The notes beneath the pieces are model-generated. The model made no database searches, had not been told where the DNA came from, and saw only the letters and a list, made by a program, of their open reading frames with translations. This document shows, in pieces, positions 8,723 through 16,809 of a stretch of DNA of 57,717 bases (position 1 is its first letter; each line of letters opens with the position of its first letter). The position numbers and the translations under genes are program-made. Origin of the DNA: Salinimonas profundi (lineage in GTDB: Bacteria > Pseudomonadota > Gammaproteobacteria > Enterobacterales > Alteromonadaceae); assembly GCF_014750655.1 (NCBI RefSeq), contig NZ_JABBXD010000015.1:1-57717 (forward strand). Direction: 5' to 3'.

Positions 8723-9487
8723 ATGCATATTCATTTGTGGCCCTACAAAGCGATTTACATCGGAATCAGTCCTGATAATGATGTTCATGCACATCATGCT
8801 GTCCAAATTTGCATTGGTTTAGACAAAGACATCTCGGTTCAAGATTTCAAGGCACAAAGTATTCACACCGGACAATGTATTGTGATTTTCGAAGATGTCC
8901 CTCACAAGGTTTTGGCACAGGACAATCAGATTGTAGTCATCTATTTAGAGCCTGAAGATAGGCAAAACCAACAATTTCTCAAAGCCTTACGTCAAGCCAG
9001 GAGTGATGGAATTAATACTCTGCCGCTTACTAGCAAAGAATTGGGATCCATTTCTCAGCATCTATTTACTGACGTCGATATCGACAAAGTGTGGAAAACA
9101 GTAAATAAAGCGGTAGGGCTAGTCTATAGTCCTGCGCTTTCATCGCGCCCTGAGGATAAACGGGTACGAGCGGTCATCGACATTATTGCTTCGCAGAGAG
9201 GTTGTGCAATCGATATGGCGTTTTTATCATCGAAGGTTTTCTTGTCCCCAAGTCGTCTAACACATCTTTTTAAGCAAGAAGTGGGTATACCTATTAGTCG
9301 TTTTATTGTCTGGTGGCGTGTGCGCGCCGCAATAGAACAACTGAGTAAGTCAGCAACATTGACTGAGGCTGCCCATGCTTCGGGTTTTTCTGACTTACCT
9401 CATATGAGTAAAACGTTTAAACAGCTGTTTGGATTTGCACCTTCCTCGTTATTCAAACCGCACACCATTAAAATTCACAGTAATTAG
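8723..9487 (+). CDS. AraC-family transcriptional regulator
   Basis: 254 residues. The C-terminal third contains the double helix-turn-helix of the family: FLSSKVFLSPSRLTHLFKQE, then a second motif ending in GFSDLPHMSKTFKQLFGFAP. The N-terminal region looks like a cupin-type sensor and has several histidines (HAHHAV near residue 20). It is separated from merR and precedes a truncated sterol-desaturase-like gene, its likely former target. The inducer is unknown. Confidence 0.85.
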   Translation: MHIHLWPYKAIYIGISPDNDVHAHHAVQICIGLDKDISVQDFKAQSIHTGQCIVIFEDVPHKVLAQDNQIVVIYLEPEDRQNQQFLKALRQARSDGINTLPLTSKELGSISQHLFTDVDIDKVWKTVNKAVGLVYSPALSSRPEDKRVRAVIDIIASQRGCAIDMAFLSSKVFLSPSRLTHLFKQEVGIPISRFIVWWRVRAAIEQLSKSATLTEAAHASGFSDLPHMSKTFKQLFGFAPSSLFKPHTIKIHSN

Positions 9488-9563
9488 CCGTTTGATACAA
9501 GCCGAATTAAGTTTGACTAGGGAATAATATACGCATCAATAAAAACGCGAATGTGTAAATACT

Positions 9564-10028
9564 ATGAGAACGTTGGTCCAATGGATGTTCAGCCCATTAT
9601 TTTTTTTAAGCTTTATCTTTGCTGCATCCAGTATCTCCCAAAACACAGGATCTGCAGCTTGGCTTATACCCCTGCTTTTATTCGCCATCGTCGTATCTTT
9701 TGCAGCTGAGAAATGGTTACCATATGAAAAAGCATGGAATACACCGCAGGGAGATTTCGGGCGAGATATAGTGCATGCCATTGTCAATGAAGGCTCTTTG
9801 GCTCTCACGGTCGCGTTTATCCCAATAATGACCGCGATAGTGCCCCACTTCAGTATTGGGAATGCTAAAAATCTCATTGATGGATATTTCTCTCCCAGTC
9901 CGTCGAAACCCGGTGGTAAATCGGAAGAACTTAAGCGCGCGCAGCGCGAATGTTTGGCCAACCTGCAAAAGCAGCTACAATACGTTCAGTCCGTCACAGA
10001 ATCACAGTTTTTTTCAAAAACGCAATAA
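9564..10028 (+). pseudogene. Chimeric ORF: sterol-desaturase-like N-terminus joined to a backbone gene tail
   Basis: Residues 1 to about 100 resemble the N-terminal membrane part of the sterol desaturase/fatty acid hydroxylase superfamily (two hydrophobic segments, then LPYEKAWN and RDIVHAIVNE), but all the histidine boxes of the catalytic domain are missing. From about nucleotide 9860 the sequence changes to a hydrophilic coiled segment (LKRAQRECLANLQKQLQYVQ) that looks like the end of a small plasmid protein. I read this as a fusion created at an insertion junction. Whether the product is made is unknown. Confidence 0.55.
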
Positions 10029-10042
10029 CAGGGAGTCAGGTG

Positions 10043-10228
10043 ATGTTCCATAAAAGAAAGTGGGTTATCAAAAATGCACAAAACAAGGCAGAAGTAGTTG
10101 ATGCCTTATCTACGAGTCAAAACCAGAACTTCGGTATCCGGTTTGCAGAATTCCTATTTCTAAATGACTCAACAGATACCGGTTTTAGAGAATTTGCCGT
10201 CGTGGATGAACCAAGGGCATGCAGGTAG
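10043..10228 (+). CDS. Small accessory protein, probably the front part of a frameshifted gene
   Basis: 61 residues from an ATG after gggag. It contains FGIRFAEFLFLNDSTDTGFREFAVVDE. The next ORF (10219-10374) overlaps by 10 bp and continues in the minus-one frame with sense that fits the end of this one. Reading through ACC AAG GGC ATG instead of stopping would give a single protein of about 110 residues, so a frameshift is suspected. Function unknown. Confidence 0.5.
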   Translation: MFHKRKWVIKNAQNKAEVVDALSTSQNQNFGIRFAEFLFLNDSTDTGFREFAVVDEPRACR

Positions 10229-10374
10229 ATTCTTGGACAGTGGACTGGATGGCCAAGCGAGAAATTGATAGCTCGATTAGAGAATCCATGCTTGAGCGGG
10301 AAGGCTTGGCGGCGTTTTCAACGCCCTACGAATTTAAAAGTGAAATGGTGACTGACCTGCCCACGAACAAATAA
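10219..10374 (+). CDS. Small accessory protein, probably the back part of a frameshifted gene
   Basis: 51 residues starting MQVDSWTVDWMAK, acidic and helical. It has no good ribosome site of its own, which supports its being the C-terminal part of the preceding gene. Function unknown. Confidence 0.4.
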   Translation: MQVDSWTVDWMAKREIDSSIRESMLEREGLAAFSTPYEFKSEMVTDLPTNK

Positions 10375-10468
10375 TCCTATAACCAGGTCTTTTTGACCGG
10401 TGCCACTTAACACAGCCGCAGGGTCCTATCTCTGCGACTTCTTTATTTCTTGCGGCCCCGCTAATTTC

Positions 10469-10509
10469 TGACACGTTTATCCCAACTGAAACAACTAACG
10501 GGAAAAACC
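10469..10509 (+). promoter_or_regulatory. Accessory-gene leader box, copy 1
   Basis: TGACACGTT at 10469-10477, then TATCCC, then a ribosome site, with the ATG 32 nt after the box. A C-rich, then AT-rich stretch (GGCCCCGCTAATTTC) precedes it. It is one of eleven similar leaders in this window (also at 11294, 12735, 14376, 15013, 21931, 23514, 25066, 39573, 40014 and 40460). No normal -10 hexamer is visible at the expected place. It may be an unusual promoter, an operator or an RNA leader element. Confidence 0.55.
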
Positions 10510-10890
10510 ATGACTGCATTTATCCAAGAGAAGCAAACGGAGCTTTTTAACGAACTGGGGGTGTTCTTTGCCTTTACTAATGAGCAATTTGAGGAGCGTA
10601 AGGCTCCAGGCGTCGAATACTGCACAGTTCTTGGTGCTGGCGACTGTGTGCCTAAGTTGAAAGCCAAAGAGTTCTCTGATCGTCTCAAAGTTATTCATGA
10701 GGAAGGTCGAGCGAAAGAAATAGCAGAGAAGGGTATCGACCAGATTATTGAAGAGCAGCTGGTAAATCACGAATGCTTCTACACAGGTGATATTGGCAAT
10801 GCTGTTCATGCCTTGGCCGGATACGGTGTTACGCATTTAAAGGTAGCTGAAATTTACGGAAAAGTCGCTCAGAAATACGCTGATTGGTGA
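10510..10890 (+). CDS. Conserved accessory protein of unknown function
   Basis: 126 residues, mostly helical and charged. It begins MTAFIQEKQTELFNELGVFFAF, and a Gly/Cys-containing segment (LGAGDCVPK) lies near residue 45. I recognise the general look of small proteins found on phages and conjugative elements (FFAFSNEQF-type N-terminus) but no function. It starts after leader box copy 1 with a gggaaaaa ribosome site. No signal peptide or membrane segment. Confidence 0.65.
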   Translation: MTAFIQEKQTELFNELGVFFAFTNEQFEERKAPGVEYCTVLGAGDCVPKLKAKEFSDRLKVIHEEGRAKEIAEKGIDQIIEEQLVNHECFYTGDIGNAVHALAGYGVTHLKVAEIYGKVAQKYADW

Positions 10891-10993
10891 TTAGTAAGCG
10901 CCGTAAAGTTCTCCTTAAGATTGCGGCGCCAACGCTTGCCAATTGACTATTCCCAACCCTCTCAGTCCCACTGAAACATTTGAGGAAAATACG

Positions 10994-11224
10994 ATGCAAA
11001 TTACACGTAAGCAATATGATTACCTGCAAGGGTTCTATGCGCATTGTTATGCTGTTTATCATGAAAAATCAGACGCTGATTTTGGTTTTTGGGCTTCGCA
11101 GCTGGACGAGGCAAATGTGCCCTGGTGCGTACAAAACAGCGTTGCTGTTACGGCCGAAGATAAAGGCTCAATGTCTTTATATCTTTCAACGCACTTAGCA
11201 AATAGAGGCGTATCAATTCACTAA
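10994..11224 (+). CDS. Small accessory protein of unknown function
   Basis: 76 residues. The ATG at 10994 is chosen over an upstream in-frame start because gagg lies 8 nt before it. The sequence (MQITRKQYDYLQGFYAH) is soluble and tryptophan-containing, with an amphipathic C-terminus. Its leader has a divergent box (TTGACTATTCCC near 10943-10954) and a perfect small hairpin TCAGT-CCC-ACTGA just before the ribosome site. Confidence 0.6.
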   Translation: MQITRKQYDYLQGFYAHCYAVYHEKSDADFGFWASQLDEANVPWCVQNSVAVTAEDKGSMSLYLSTHLANRGVSIH

Positions 11225-11293
11225 ACCAAGGCCTCCCAGTGAGGCTATTTTCTTACCAAATATTTCCTCTGTTTTTGCGCCACCATCAATCCC

Positions 11294-11335
11294 TGGCACG
11301 TTGAACCTACATCAACAAGTAACAGGAAAAGCTCT
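11294..11335 (+). promoter_or_regulatory. Accessory-gene leader box, copy 2
   Basis: TGGCACGTT at 11294-11302 followed by GAACC; the start codon is 33 nt after the box. Box and following bases can pair as GTTGA-N7-TCAAC. Confidence 0.5.
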
Positions 11336-11905
11336 ATGAAACCGATCGAAAAAGTAAGCGTAATGGCCAGACTTGCAACTATTAATCACAGATGGTCCGA
11401 CTATGGCCACATACACGTATCGTTCTCCCTTGTTAAATCTGCAAATTATTACGATACACCCGAGTTTGTCGGTATGGGCGATGAAATACCCAAATGTCTC
11501 AGCGGGATAGGCGATTTACTTATCACCTCTCAGGTTGGCCCCGGCGATGTGGCAGAGAAAGGCGTGATTGATTCCTATTATGGATATGAAATTGCACTAG
11601 ACCTTAATCAACCAAAAATAGGTTTCAAGCTGGATGAAGCGCTCAAGTCGGGGAAGCGCATTCATAAGCGGATTCAAAAGTTAAATGATAGCGAGGGATA
11701 CTGTTCTAACATTGTTGACTACTTGCGGTATGTCTTCAGAGCTATGAATGTGAAATACATCACCCACGAAAGCTATTCTGAGCGCAGATTCAACCAGCGC
11801 TGGAAAGGATACAAAGCGGCGGACCTGCCAGTCCTTATAGAGCGATGCACTGAAGAGCTTAGTGATGATCTTGGTTGGAACCTGCCGATTAACCAAGCTG
11901 TATAA
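11336..11905 (+). CDS. Accessory protein of unknown function
   Basis: 189 residues, soluble, no signal peptide. The N-terminal half is rich in beta-type residues (SDYGHIHVSFSLVKSANYYD); the C-terminal half is helical and basic (GKRIHKRIQKL, then FNQRWKGYKAADL). No family recognised. It is a single-gene unit between leader box copy 2 and a strong terminator at 11922. Confidence 0.65.
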   Translation: MKPIEKVSVMARLATINHRWSDYGHIHVSFSLVKSANYYDTPEFVGMGDEIPKCLSGIGDLLITSQVGPGDVAEKGVIDSYYGYEIALDLNQPKIGFKLDEALKSGKRIHKRIQKLNDSEGYCSNIVDYLRYVFRAMNVKYITHESYSERRFNQRWKGYKAADLPVLIERCTEELSDDLGWNLPINQAV

Positions 11906-11921
11906 AACTCACTATTTCACA

Positions 11922-11946
11922 AGGGCCGCGATTGCGGCCTTTTTTT
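11922..11946 (+). terminator. Rho-independent terminator
   Basis: GGCCGC-GATT-GCGGCC stem followed by seven T residues, 17 bp after the stop of the gene ending at 11905. Confidence 0.85.
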
Positions 11947-12079
11947 GATTCAACGTTTCACATCTTGCGAAATTCCAACTACATATTTCATAGGTCGCTC
12001 CGCCGTTGTACTCTTGTTTAGTGCTATCTTACCAATATTTATATTGAAGTTGGATACTTTGCTATTTAAGGATAAAGTA

Positions 12080-12514
12080 ATGTATAGAGAATATAGAGAG
12101 TATGACCCTAATAAGAAGTCTGGTTTTGTATATTTGATTGAAACACCTTGCCTCCCTAATTGGGTAAAAATAGGGTTTAGCAATCATCCAGAACGCCGAA
12201 TAAAAGGGTTAAACACCGCAGTACCAGAACCATTTAGGCTGATCCAAGCCTGGGTCGTGAATGATTATAAAGCTGCTGAAACGGTCTGTCATAAATTTTT
12301 CGATAATTTTCGCAGCGAGTCTGGAACTGAGCATTTTCGACTTCAATCAGGTGTAGAACGCCATGATTATCTAGACGTATATACAGGGGTGATAACTGAC
12401 TTCAAAGACCGAGATTCTGAGTTGATCAGCGATATAGATTTTGTATTGAAGGACAATGGTTTTGGAGCAGAGAAGTGTGCTATTTTAGATAGAAATAACA
12501 ACATTCTAGAATAG
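12080..12514 (+). CDS. T5orf172/MUG113 (GIY-YIG-like) domain protein
   Basis: 144 residues from the ATG at 12080, which has aagga 7 nt upstream; an earlier in-frame start would add an unrelated hydrophobic leader. The core matches the T5orf172/MUG113 pattern: GFVYLIE, then NWVKIGFSNHPERRIKGLN, then EPFRLIQAW, a histidine-containing helix (AAETVCHKFF) and a terminal EHFRL. This family is a GIY-YIG nuclease relative found in phages and mobile elements, usually as a small stand-alone or fused domain. Nuclease activity is plausible but unproven. Confidence 0.75.
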   Translation: MYREYREYDPNKKSGFVYLIETPCLPNWVKIGFSNHPERRIKGLNTAVPEPFRLIQAWVVNDYKAAETVCHKFFDNFRSESGTEHFRLQSGVERHDYLDVYTGVITDFKDRDSELISDIDFVLKDNGFGAEKCAILDRNNNILE

Positions 12515-12640
12515 AAATTTGCTGCAAGAGCATGTTGATTTTTCAAAGGCTTAAATACAGAAAAACAGCTCCTTGAAGCACTTTTTGTGTGGGCTCCTGA
12601 GATAAAAATCTTGATCGTCAATCAGTAAAAGCAAAACCTT

Positions 12641-12665
12641 AAAGCCTCCAGGCGAGGCTTTCTAT
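12641..12665 (+). terminator. Terminator-like hairpin
   Basis: AAAGCCTC-CAGGC-GAGGCTTT, an 8-bp perfect stem with a short T tract, downstream of the T5orf172 gene. Confidence 0.65.
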
Positions 12666-12734
12666 TGTAAAAAGAATTTTTACTCTATTAACTTAGAACT
12701 TCTCTTCCGCACATCTTGCGCCCCCGGCTATTCC

Positions 12735-12776
12735 TGACACGTTGAATCCAAATTCAACAGAGAACAGGAAAATACC
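12735..12776 (+). promoter_or_regulatory. Accessory-gene leader box, copy 3
   Basis: TGACACGTT at 12735-12743. The RNA could fold as GTTGAAT-CCAA-ATTCAAC directly after CAC. The start codon is 33 nt after the box, with acagga as ribosome site. Confidence 0.5.
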
Positions 12777-13115
12777 ATGCTAAAAGAATTCAGTCCGATT
12801 AACCTCAACGGGAAGACCCTTACAGCTGCCCAGGCAGTAGAGCGAGGCTTTTGTATCCCAGTTCCGGTATTTTACATTCAGTACAACCACAATTACGGCA
12901 GTGTGGGTAACAGACGTCCAAAATGGAAAACGTCACCGGGCTTTTACCAAAATGGCGGCGCTGACACTCTTCTACAGCACTTTAATAAGAACTACGCCCG
13001 CAAGAAAAAAGCCTGGCACTTGCAGATTATCGGTGACAGAAACCGCGACTTCGGAAAATGCGTGGCCAGACTAAGCAAATTTATTCCTCAGACAGTTAAG
13101 CCGAGCGCAGCATGA
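12777..13115 (+). CDS. Accessory protein of unknown function
   Basis: 112 residues, basic, rich in Tyr, Asn and Lys (NHNYGSVGNRRPKWKTSPGF, then NKNYARKKKAWHLQIIGDRN). The composition suggests nucleic-acid contact, but no domain is recognised. Its stop overlaps the next start (ATGA), so the two genes are translationally coupled. Confidence 0.6.
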   Translation: MLKEFSPINLNGKTLTAAQAVERGFCIPVPVFYIQYNHNYGSVGNRRPKWKTSPGFYQNGGADTLLQHFNKNYARKKKAWHLQIIGDRNRDFGKCVARLSKFIPQTVKPSAA

Positions 13116-13375
13116 ACTTACAGCACGGCTTTTACAGTAAATCCACCAGCATAAACCCTGATGCACGCATGATTCAGGCTGGTGCTTTACGCAGTGCAGA
13201 GTTAGCCATGCTGGTGGCGTTAATGGGTTCCGCCATTGAAGAGTTTCAGTTGGATACGGGGGCGCGGCTTTATGCCTACGTCATCGAGAACCCCGAGCCT
13301 ATCTCTCTTAGCCAGATGCAGTACCACATGAACTCGGTAATGACCAAAATCAAAAAGCTTCGGGTGAAGTTTTAG
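13112..13375 (+). CDS. Small accessory protein of unknown function
   Basis: 87 residues, starting within the stop of the preceding gene. Helical, with a central hydrophobic helix (LRSAELAMLVALMGSAIEEF) and a basic tail (MTKIKKLRVKF). No transmembrane prediction is convincing. Coupled expression suggests that it works with the 112-residue protein. Confidence 0.6.
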   Translation: MNLQHGFYSKSTSINPDARMIQAGALRSAELAMLVALMGSAIEEFQLDTGARLYAYVIENPEPISLSQMQYHMNSVMTKIKKLRVKF

Positions 13376-13407
13376 GCGAACCACCCGCAGCATATACGGA
13401 GAAAAGA

Positions 13408-13635
13408 ATGATTGTCGCACGAGCTGTCACCGAAAAAGAGCCTGACCTACTGGTTGGCTATGAAAACTTGAACCTAATCATAAAAGATTTGGGAGGAGAG
13501 GTAGTAACTGAATTGCCACCAGCGGACGGGATGTGGACGCACGATGCTCTTGAGCTGGTGGACTACGACATGCATTCTCCATTTGGTTGGGACGCTTATC
13601 TGGGCGACCAATGGATAGGTTCATCTGAGGTATAA
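13408..13635 (+). CDS. Small acidic accessory protein of unknown function
   Basis: 75 residues after an acggag ribosome site, 32 bp downstream of the previous gene. Strongly acidic (many Asp and Glu, tryptophans near the C-terminus), a composition seen in DNA-mimic proteins, but there is no specific match. Followed by a 9-bp terminator hairpin. Confidence 0.55.
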   Translation: MIVARAVTEKEPDLLVGYENLNLIIKDLGGEVVTELPPADGMWTHDALELVDYDMHSPFGWDAYLGDQWIGSSEV

Positions 13636-13638
13636 CTA

Positions 13639-13661
13639 AAGCCTGCCGCCATGGCAGGCTT
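13639..13661. terminator. Convergent terminator hairpin
   Basis: AAGCCTGCC-GCCAT-GGCAGGCTT, a perfect 9-bp stem between two convergent genes. Confidence 0.75.
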
Positions 13662-13672
13662 GTACTTCACAA

Positions 13673-14266
13673 CTAAACTTTGGGAATTTTATAGGATTCT
13701 GCATCTATGAACTCGAGGCAGGTAACGTCAATTACTCTAAGTGAGCCACCACTGTCACCGCCTACTAAGAACGCTTTAATTCCAAGAGATAGAGCGTAGT
13801 CGTATTTCCTTTTTTCTATATCCTGCTCAGTCAATTTTTGTTCTGATTCAGCTTTCCCAATTTTGTCGTACTCGGAGCGGTCGAAATCAATAAGATCGTT
13901 TTTTTCTCCTTCAAATGAAACAATTTCATCTGCCGTGATGTTTGTTAGGCGATATCTATTTATGAATAGCTCTACAAGCTCATCTTTAAGATGCTCCTGT
14001 CTATCCTGTGCAACTCTAACTTCCGCTTTTTCGATATCAGAACCCTTTTTCTTCGTAGTTAGGGCCACCATTTCATTATGTTTAGCCGACCTAGCATTTT
14101 TCTCTGCAAGGCGTCTAAAAAGAGTAATGCTGAATCCGTATCCATCTACTCCTGACTTACCTTCAGCATAATGAGCTATAGGGTCTGGGTTTTCAATCAC
14201 AACATTAGAGCCGTGCATTGAGATTGCATCAATATAGTCAGTCTTATCTGGTGCTTTTTGCGACAC
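13673..14266 (-). CDS. Soluble coiled-coil protein of unknown function
   Basis: 197 residues on the opposite strand to its neighbours. The middle part (residues 60-150) is charged and helical with coiled-coil character (KKKGSDIEKAEVRVAQDRQE). The C-terminus has a Gly-rich turn (FLVGGDSGGSLRVIDV). The start at 14266 lies 14 bp from a gaggaaat site. It may be a later insertion or cargo, since it breaks the one-strand run of small genes. No family recognised. Confidence 0.55.
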   Translation of the reverse strand: MSQKAPDKTDYIDAISMHGSNVVIENPDPIAHYAEGKSGVDGYGFSITLFRRLAEKNARSAKHNEMVALTTKKKGSDIEKAEVRVAQDRQEHLKDELVELFINRYRLTNITADEIVSFEGEKNDLIDFDRSEYDKIGKAESEQKLTEQDIEKRKYDYALSLGIKAFLVGGDSGGSLRVIDVTCLEFIDAESYKIPKV

Positions 14267-14375
14267 GTTATTTCCTCATAATCAGTTAGTTACTAGATGG
14301 AGGCTGCTAACGGCCCCTTCAAGGATTAGTGAGACTGCTAGTAGTTTCTCCCTAAATTGCCAACCTCCCCAGTCA

Positions 14376-14419
14376 TGCAACGTTAATCCTGTACCCAATA
14401 GTCATGGACAGGAGATAAC
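14376..14419 (+). promoter_or_regulatory. Accessory-gene leader box, copy 4
   Basis: TGCAACGTT (14376-14384) followed by AATCC; the start codon is 35 nt after the box with caggaga as ribosome site. CCTCCCC lies just upstream, as at other copies. Confidence 0.45.
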
Positions 14420-14644
14420 ATGCGAACAGATATTCCAACAGTAAATGCCCGTGGTTCTAAAACCGTCATGGGCTTTGTCATGGACGCAGCCGCTGATGCA
14501 ACACGTGATATGCCTTTCCCATCGGAGCAAGCGCGTCACGCGTGGATTGAGTCCCATTTTGACCAACTACTAAAGCAAGGAAGCCGAAACTTCTGCGCAG
14601 CCGGTAATGCTCGACTGAACCTAACAAGATTTGCCAGTAATTAA
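14420..14644 (+). CDS. Small accessory protein of unknown function
   Basis: 74 residues, soluble, after leader box copy 4. It contains a central helix with His and Trp (SEQARHAWIESHFDQLLKQG). No family recognised. The following 412 bp to the PRTRC operon hold no convincing gene. Confidence 0.55.
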   Translation: MRTDIPTVNARGSKTVMGFVMDAAADATRDMPFPSEQARHAWIESHFDQLLKQGSRNFCAAGNARLNLTRFASN

Positions 14645-15056
14645 TTTTCAGCCCCCATGGGCATTCTCCCTTGGCCAGCTATTCGCTGGCCTTTTTTATG
14701 CCTGCTCCCGCCTTGCCCCGTTGCGCTATCGCTTCTCGGAGCGCGGCTTCACACACACCCTGAAAATGAATAAAAAGCGCTTAAACTATGCATGACTGCA
14801 TAAATGATAGGTTTTCCCCGAGCCGGTATCGCTGAAAAATAGATATTTATTCACTCGAGCCAACCAGGTAACGATTTTTTTCAGTGGGATAGGAGCCCCG
14901 GCGCGAGATAAACCAACTCTTTGCGATAATGAACGACTGATAAAACGATATTTAAAGTGGTTTAGAGGTAAAACAATGCCCATTCCTTGTTAATTGCCGA
15001 TTAGAGCATTCATGACACGTTACTCCCATATCCTTTGAACAGACCGGAGTACCAAC
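14645..15056. other. Non-coding stretch before the PRTRC operon
   Basis: Contains one copy of the conserved CGCTATCGCT core (14724-14733) with only a weak surrounding stem, and the perfect palindrome TATGCA-TGAC-TGCATA at about 14787-14802, a possible operator. A 65-codon minus-strand frame (14786-14983) lacks family features and is not called. Leader box copy 5 sits at 15013-15021. Confidence 0.4.
15013..15056 (+). promoter_or_regulatory. Accessory-gene leader box, copy 5, before PRTRC parB
   Basis: TGACACGTT (15013-15021) followed by ACTCCC, with cggag near the start codon 35 nt after the box. It ties the PRTRC cassette to the same putative regulon as the small accessory genes. Confidence 0.55.
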
Positions 15057-16343
15057 ATGGATTTTGCTGCACTACCTGATAAAACCCTTGAGAAAGTTCA
15101 CCCAAGCTTGCTGCTGGATTTCAGCATGGGCAATAAGCGCAGTTCCCGACCAGAGAAGTCTCGCAGCGAAATGCGAGAAAGCATCCGTAGCCACGGCGTT
15201 TTACAAAACCTGATCACGCGCCCCCATCCTACCGAAAAAGGATACCTTGAACTGCTTGGTGGTTATGGTCGCCGTGATTTGGCGCTGGAACTTGAATTAT
15301 CAGAAGTGCCAGTGCTGGTAAAGCAGGTAGATGATCGTGAAGCCTACATAATCCATTTACAGGAAAACACCATTCGCAGCGACCTGTCTATTGTAGATGA
15401 AGGTCGTGCAGCACAGGAATTTAATAGCCTGTACGGGGGGGACCGCCAGTCAGTGTCAGATGCGCTTAACTGGCCGCTAAAGAAGGTTAATGAGCGTCTT
15501 GAATTAATGAAGTGTACCGACAAGGTACTAGATGCGCTCAGTCGAGAAAAAATCACTGTTGGTCATGCAATGGCAATAGCGCCATTTTCACATCAAGGTC
15601 AGGATAAACTTATTGATGTGGTATTAGCACAAGGCTGGTCAGCAAAAGAGTTAAAGCTACAAATCGGCGCAAAGCAAACACCATTAAGTATTGCTAAGTT
15701 CGATAAGGGTGAATGTAATAGTTGTCCACATAACACCTTTCACCAGATGGGCTTGCTCGATGATGTAAGCACCGAAGCAAAGTGCGCCAAAATCACCTGC
15801 TTTCGGGAAAAAACGGCTGAGTGGCTTGCAGGTATTCGTAAGCAAGCGGAAGAACGGTTCGGTAAGGTGCTATACCTGTCTGAATCAGCCCAAAAAGACC
15901 GTAGTACGGTCAATGCTGATGTGGTGGGGGAGCAACAATATAAAGACGGTTGTACGCCCTGTGAAAAACGCATAGTGGTTATGTCAGACGTAACGGGTAA
16001 AGAGGGTGAACTGACCGAAAACCAGTGTATCGACAAAGTATGCTTTGCCAAGTGCCAGCAGTCTTTATCAAAGGCAGAAAGCGCGGCTATGGCATCAGCT
16101 AACGTGCAGGAGGTTGCAAAAACCGACCCTGCAAAAGCTAAGAGCATGGCAAAATCTCAAGCGAAATCCTCAGCCAAAAGTCTGAGTCCGGCACCATCGG
16201 CAACATGGCCCAGGAACATCATAAAGCATTGTTACGCCAAGCAAGTGCAAGCCACTTTGCAAAAAACAATCTGCTTAAAAGCGCATTTATGCTTGCTGCG
16301 CTGGTGGACTCAACTGGCTATAGCGGTAAAGAAAAAAGCCTAA
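15057..16343 (+). CDS. PRTRC system ParB-family protein, N-terminal part (frameshifted)
   Basis: 428 codons, of which the first roughly 375 look native. The ParB/Srx-type N-terminal nuclease-like domain is clear: a GVLQNLITRP segment, the GGYGRRDLALELEL motif, then VDDREAYIIHLQENTIRSDL and a helix-turn-helix region (SVSDALNWPLKKVNERLELM). A cysteine-rich part follows (CNSCPHNTF, CTPCEKR) that may bind metal, then a Lys/Ser/Ala linker. After about 16180 the sense is lost and the frame ends at 16343, while the expected C-terminal domain continues in the minus-one frame (16205-16759). The full product would be about 567 residues, the usual size for PRTRC ParB. Confidence 0.85.
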   Translation: MDFAALPDKTLEKVHPSLLLDFSMGNKRSSRPEKSRSEMRESIRSHGVLQNLITRPHPTEKGYLELLGGYGRRDLALELELSEVPVLVKQVDDREAYIIHLQENTIRSDLSIVDEGRAAQEFNSLYGGDRQSVSDALNWPLKKVNERLELMKCTDKVLDALSREKITVGHAMAIAPFSHQGQDKLIDVVLAQGWSAKELKLQIGAKQTPLSIAKFDKGECNSCPHNTFHQMGLLDDVSTEAKCAKITCFREKTAEWLAGIRKQAEERFGKVLYLSESAQKDRSTVNADVVGEQQYKDGCTPCEKRIVVMSDVTGKEGELTENQCIDKVCFAKCQQSLSKAESAAMASANVQEVAKTDPAKAKSMAKSQAKSSAKSLSPAPSATWPRNIIKHCYAKQVQATLQKTICLKAHLCLLRWWTQLAIAVKKKA

Positions 16344-16759
16344 CAGGTGGATTTGGTTCAGTTGTCCAATACGCATACAAAAATCTTGATATGCAAACCA
16401 TGCAGGAGGAAATGCTTGCGGCTATCAGTCACGGTATGACTGAAAAGGATAATTTAAGCGGCTCTGATGCAACAAATCTGATGATTGAACTACTCAAGTC
16501 TGAGCCAGAACACGCTAAAAGTGTCGCGGTTAAGGCATGGGAGCCTAACGAAGCCAATCTGAAAATCTTCACCACACAGCAAATTATTGAAGTGGCTAAA
16601 GATGCCAATGTTCCCGCCACTATGAACGCCAAAGAGGAAGGTTCCTTCACCAAAGCCACTAAAGGCAAAAAAGCGGATTTGATTAAAACGCTGGTGGAAC
16701 TTGACCACGATTACTCTGAATTTGCACCAAGCTGGTATCTGACCCACGTTACTCAGTAA
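16205..16759 (+). CDS. PRTRC system ParB-family protein, C-terminal part
   Basis: 184 codons from an internal ATG; the frame is open from 16142. It begins AQEHHKALLRQASASHFAKN, the conserved opening of the PRTRC ParB C-terminal helical domain, and runs to the normal end before a hairpin. There is no ribosome site, so it is the second half of a single gene split by a one-base change between 16142 and about 16200. Short A4 runs at 16151 and 16176 are candidate slip points. A sequencing error, a true mutation or programmed frameshifting cannot be told apart here. Confidence 0.75.
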   Translation: MAQEHHKALLRQASASHFAKNNLLKSAFMLAALVDSTGYSGKEKSLTGGFGSVVQYAYKNLDMQTMQEEMLAAISHGMTEKDNLSGSDATNLMIELLKSEPEHAKSVAVKAWEPNEANLKIFTTQQIIEVAKDANVPATMNAKEEGSFTKATKGKKADLIKTLVELDHDYSEFAPSWYLTHVTQ

Positions 16760-16767
16760 CGAATACA

Positions 16768-16788
16768 GGCGGGGGAGTCACCCCCGCC
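16768..16788 (+). terminator. Strong GC hairpin between parB and protein E
   Basis: GGCGGGGG-AGTCA-CCCCCGCC, an 8-bp perfect stem without a good T tract. It may attenuate rather than fully end transcription. Confidence 0.5.
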
Positions 16789-16809
16789 AAACTTTAAAAA
16801 GGAATAGTA

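Noticed and set aside
11294..11310. TGGCACG in leader box copy 2 as a sigma-54 promoter
   Set aside because: The -12 TTGC element is missing at the needed distance, and the other copies lack GG at -24.
14786..14983. 65-codon minus-strand frame before parB
   Set aside because: A DTGSGKT stretch suggested a Walker A motif, but nothing else of an ATPase is present and the frame has no start signal.
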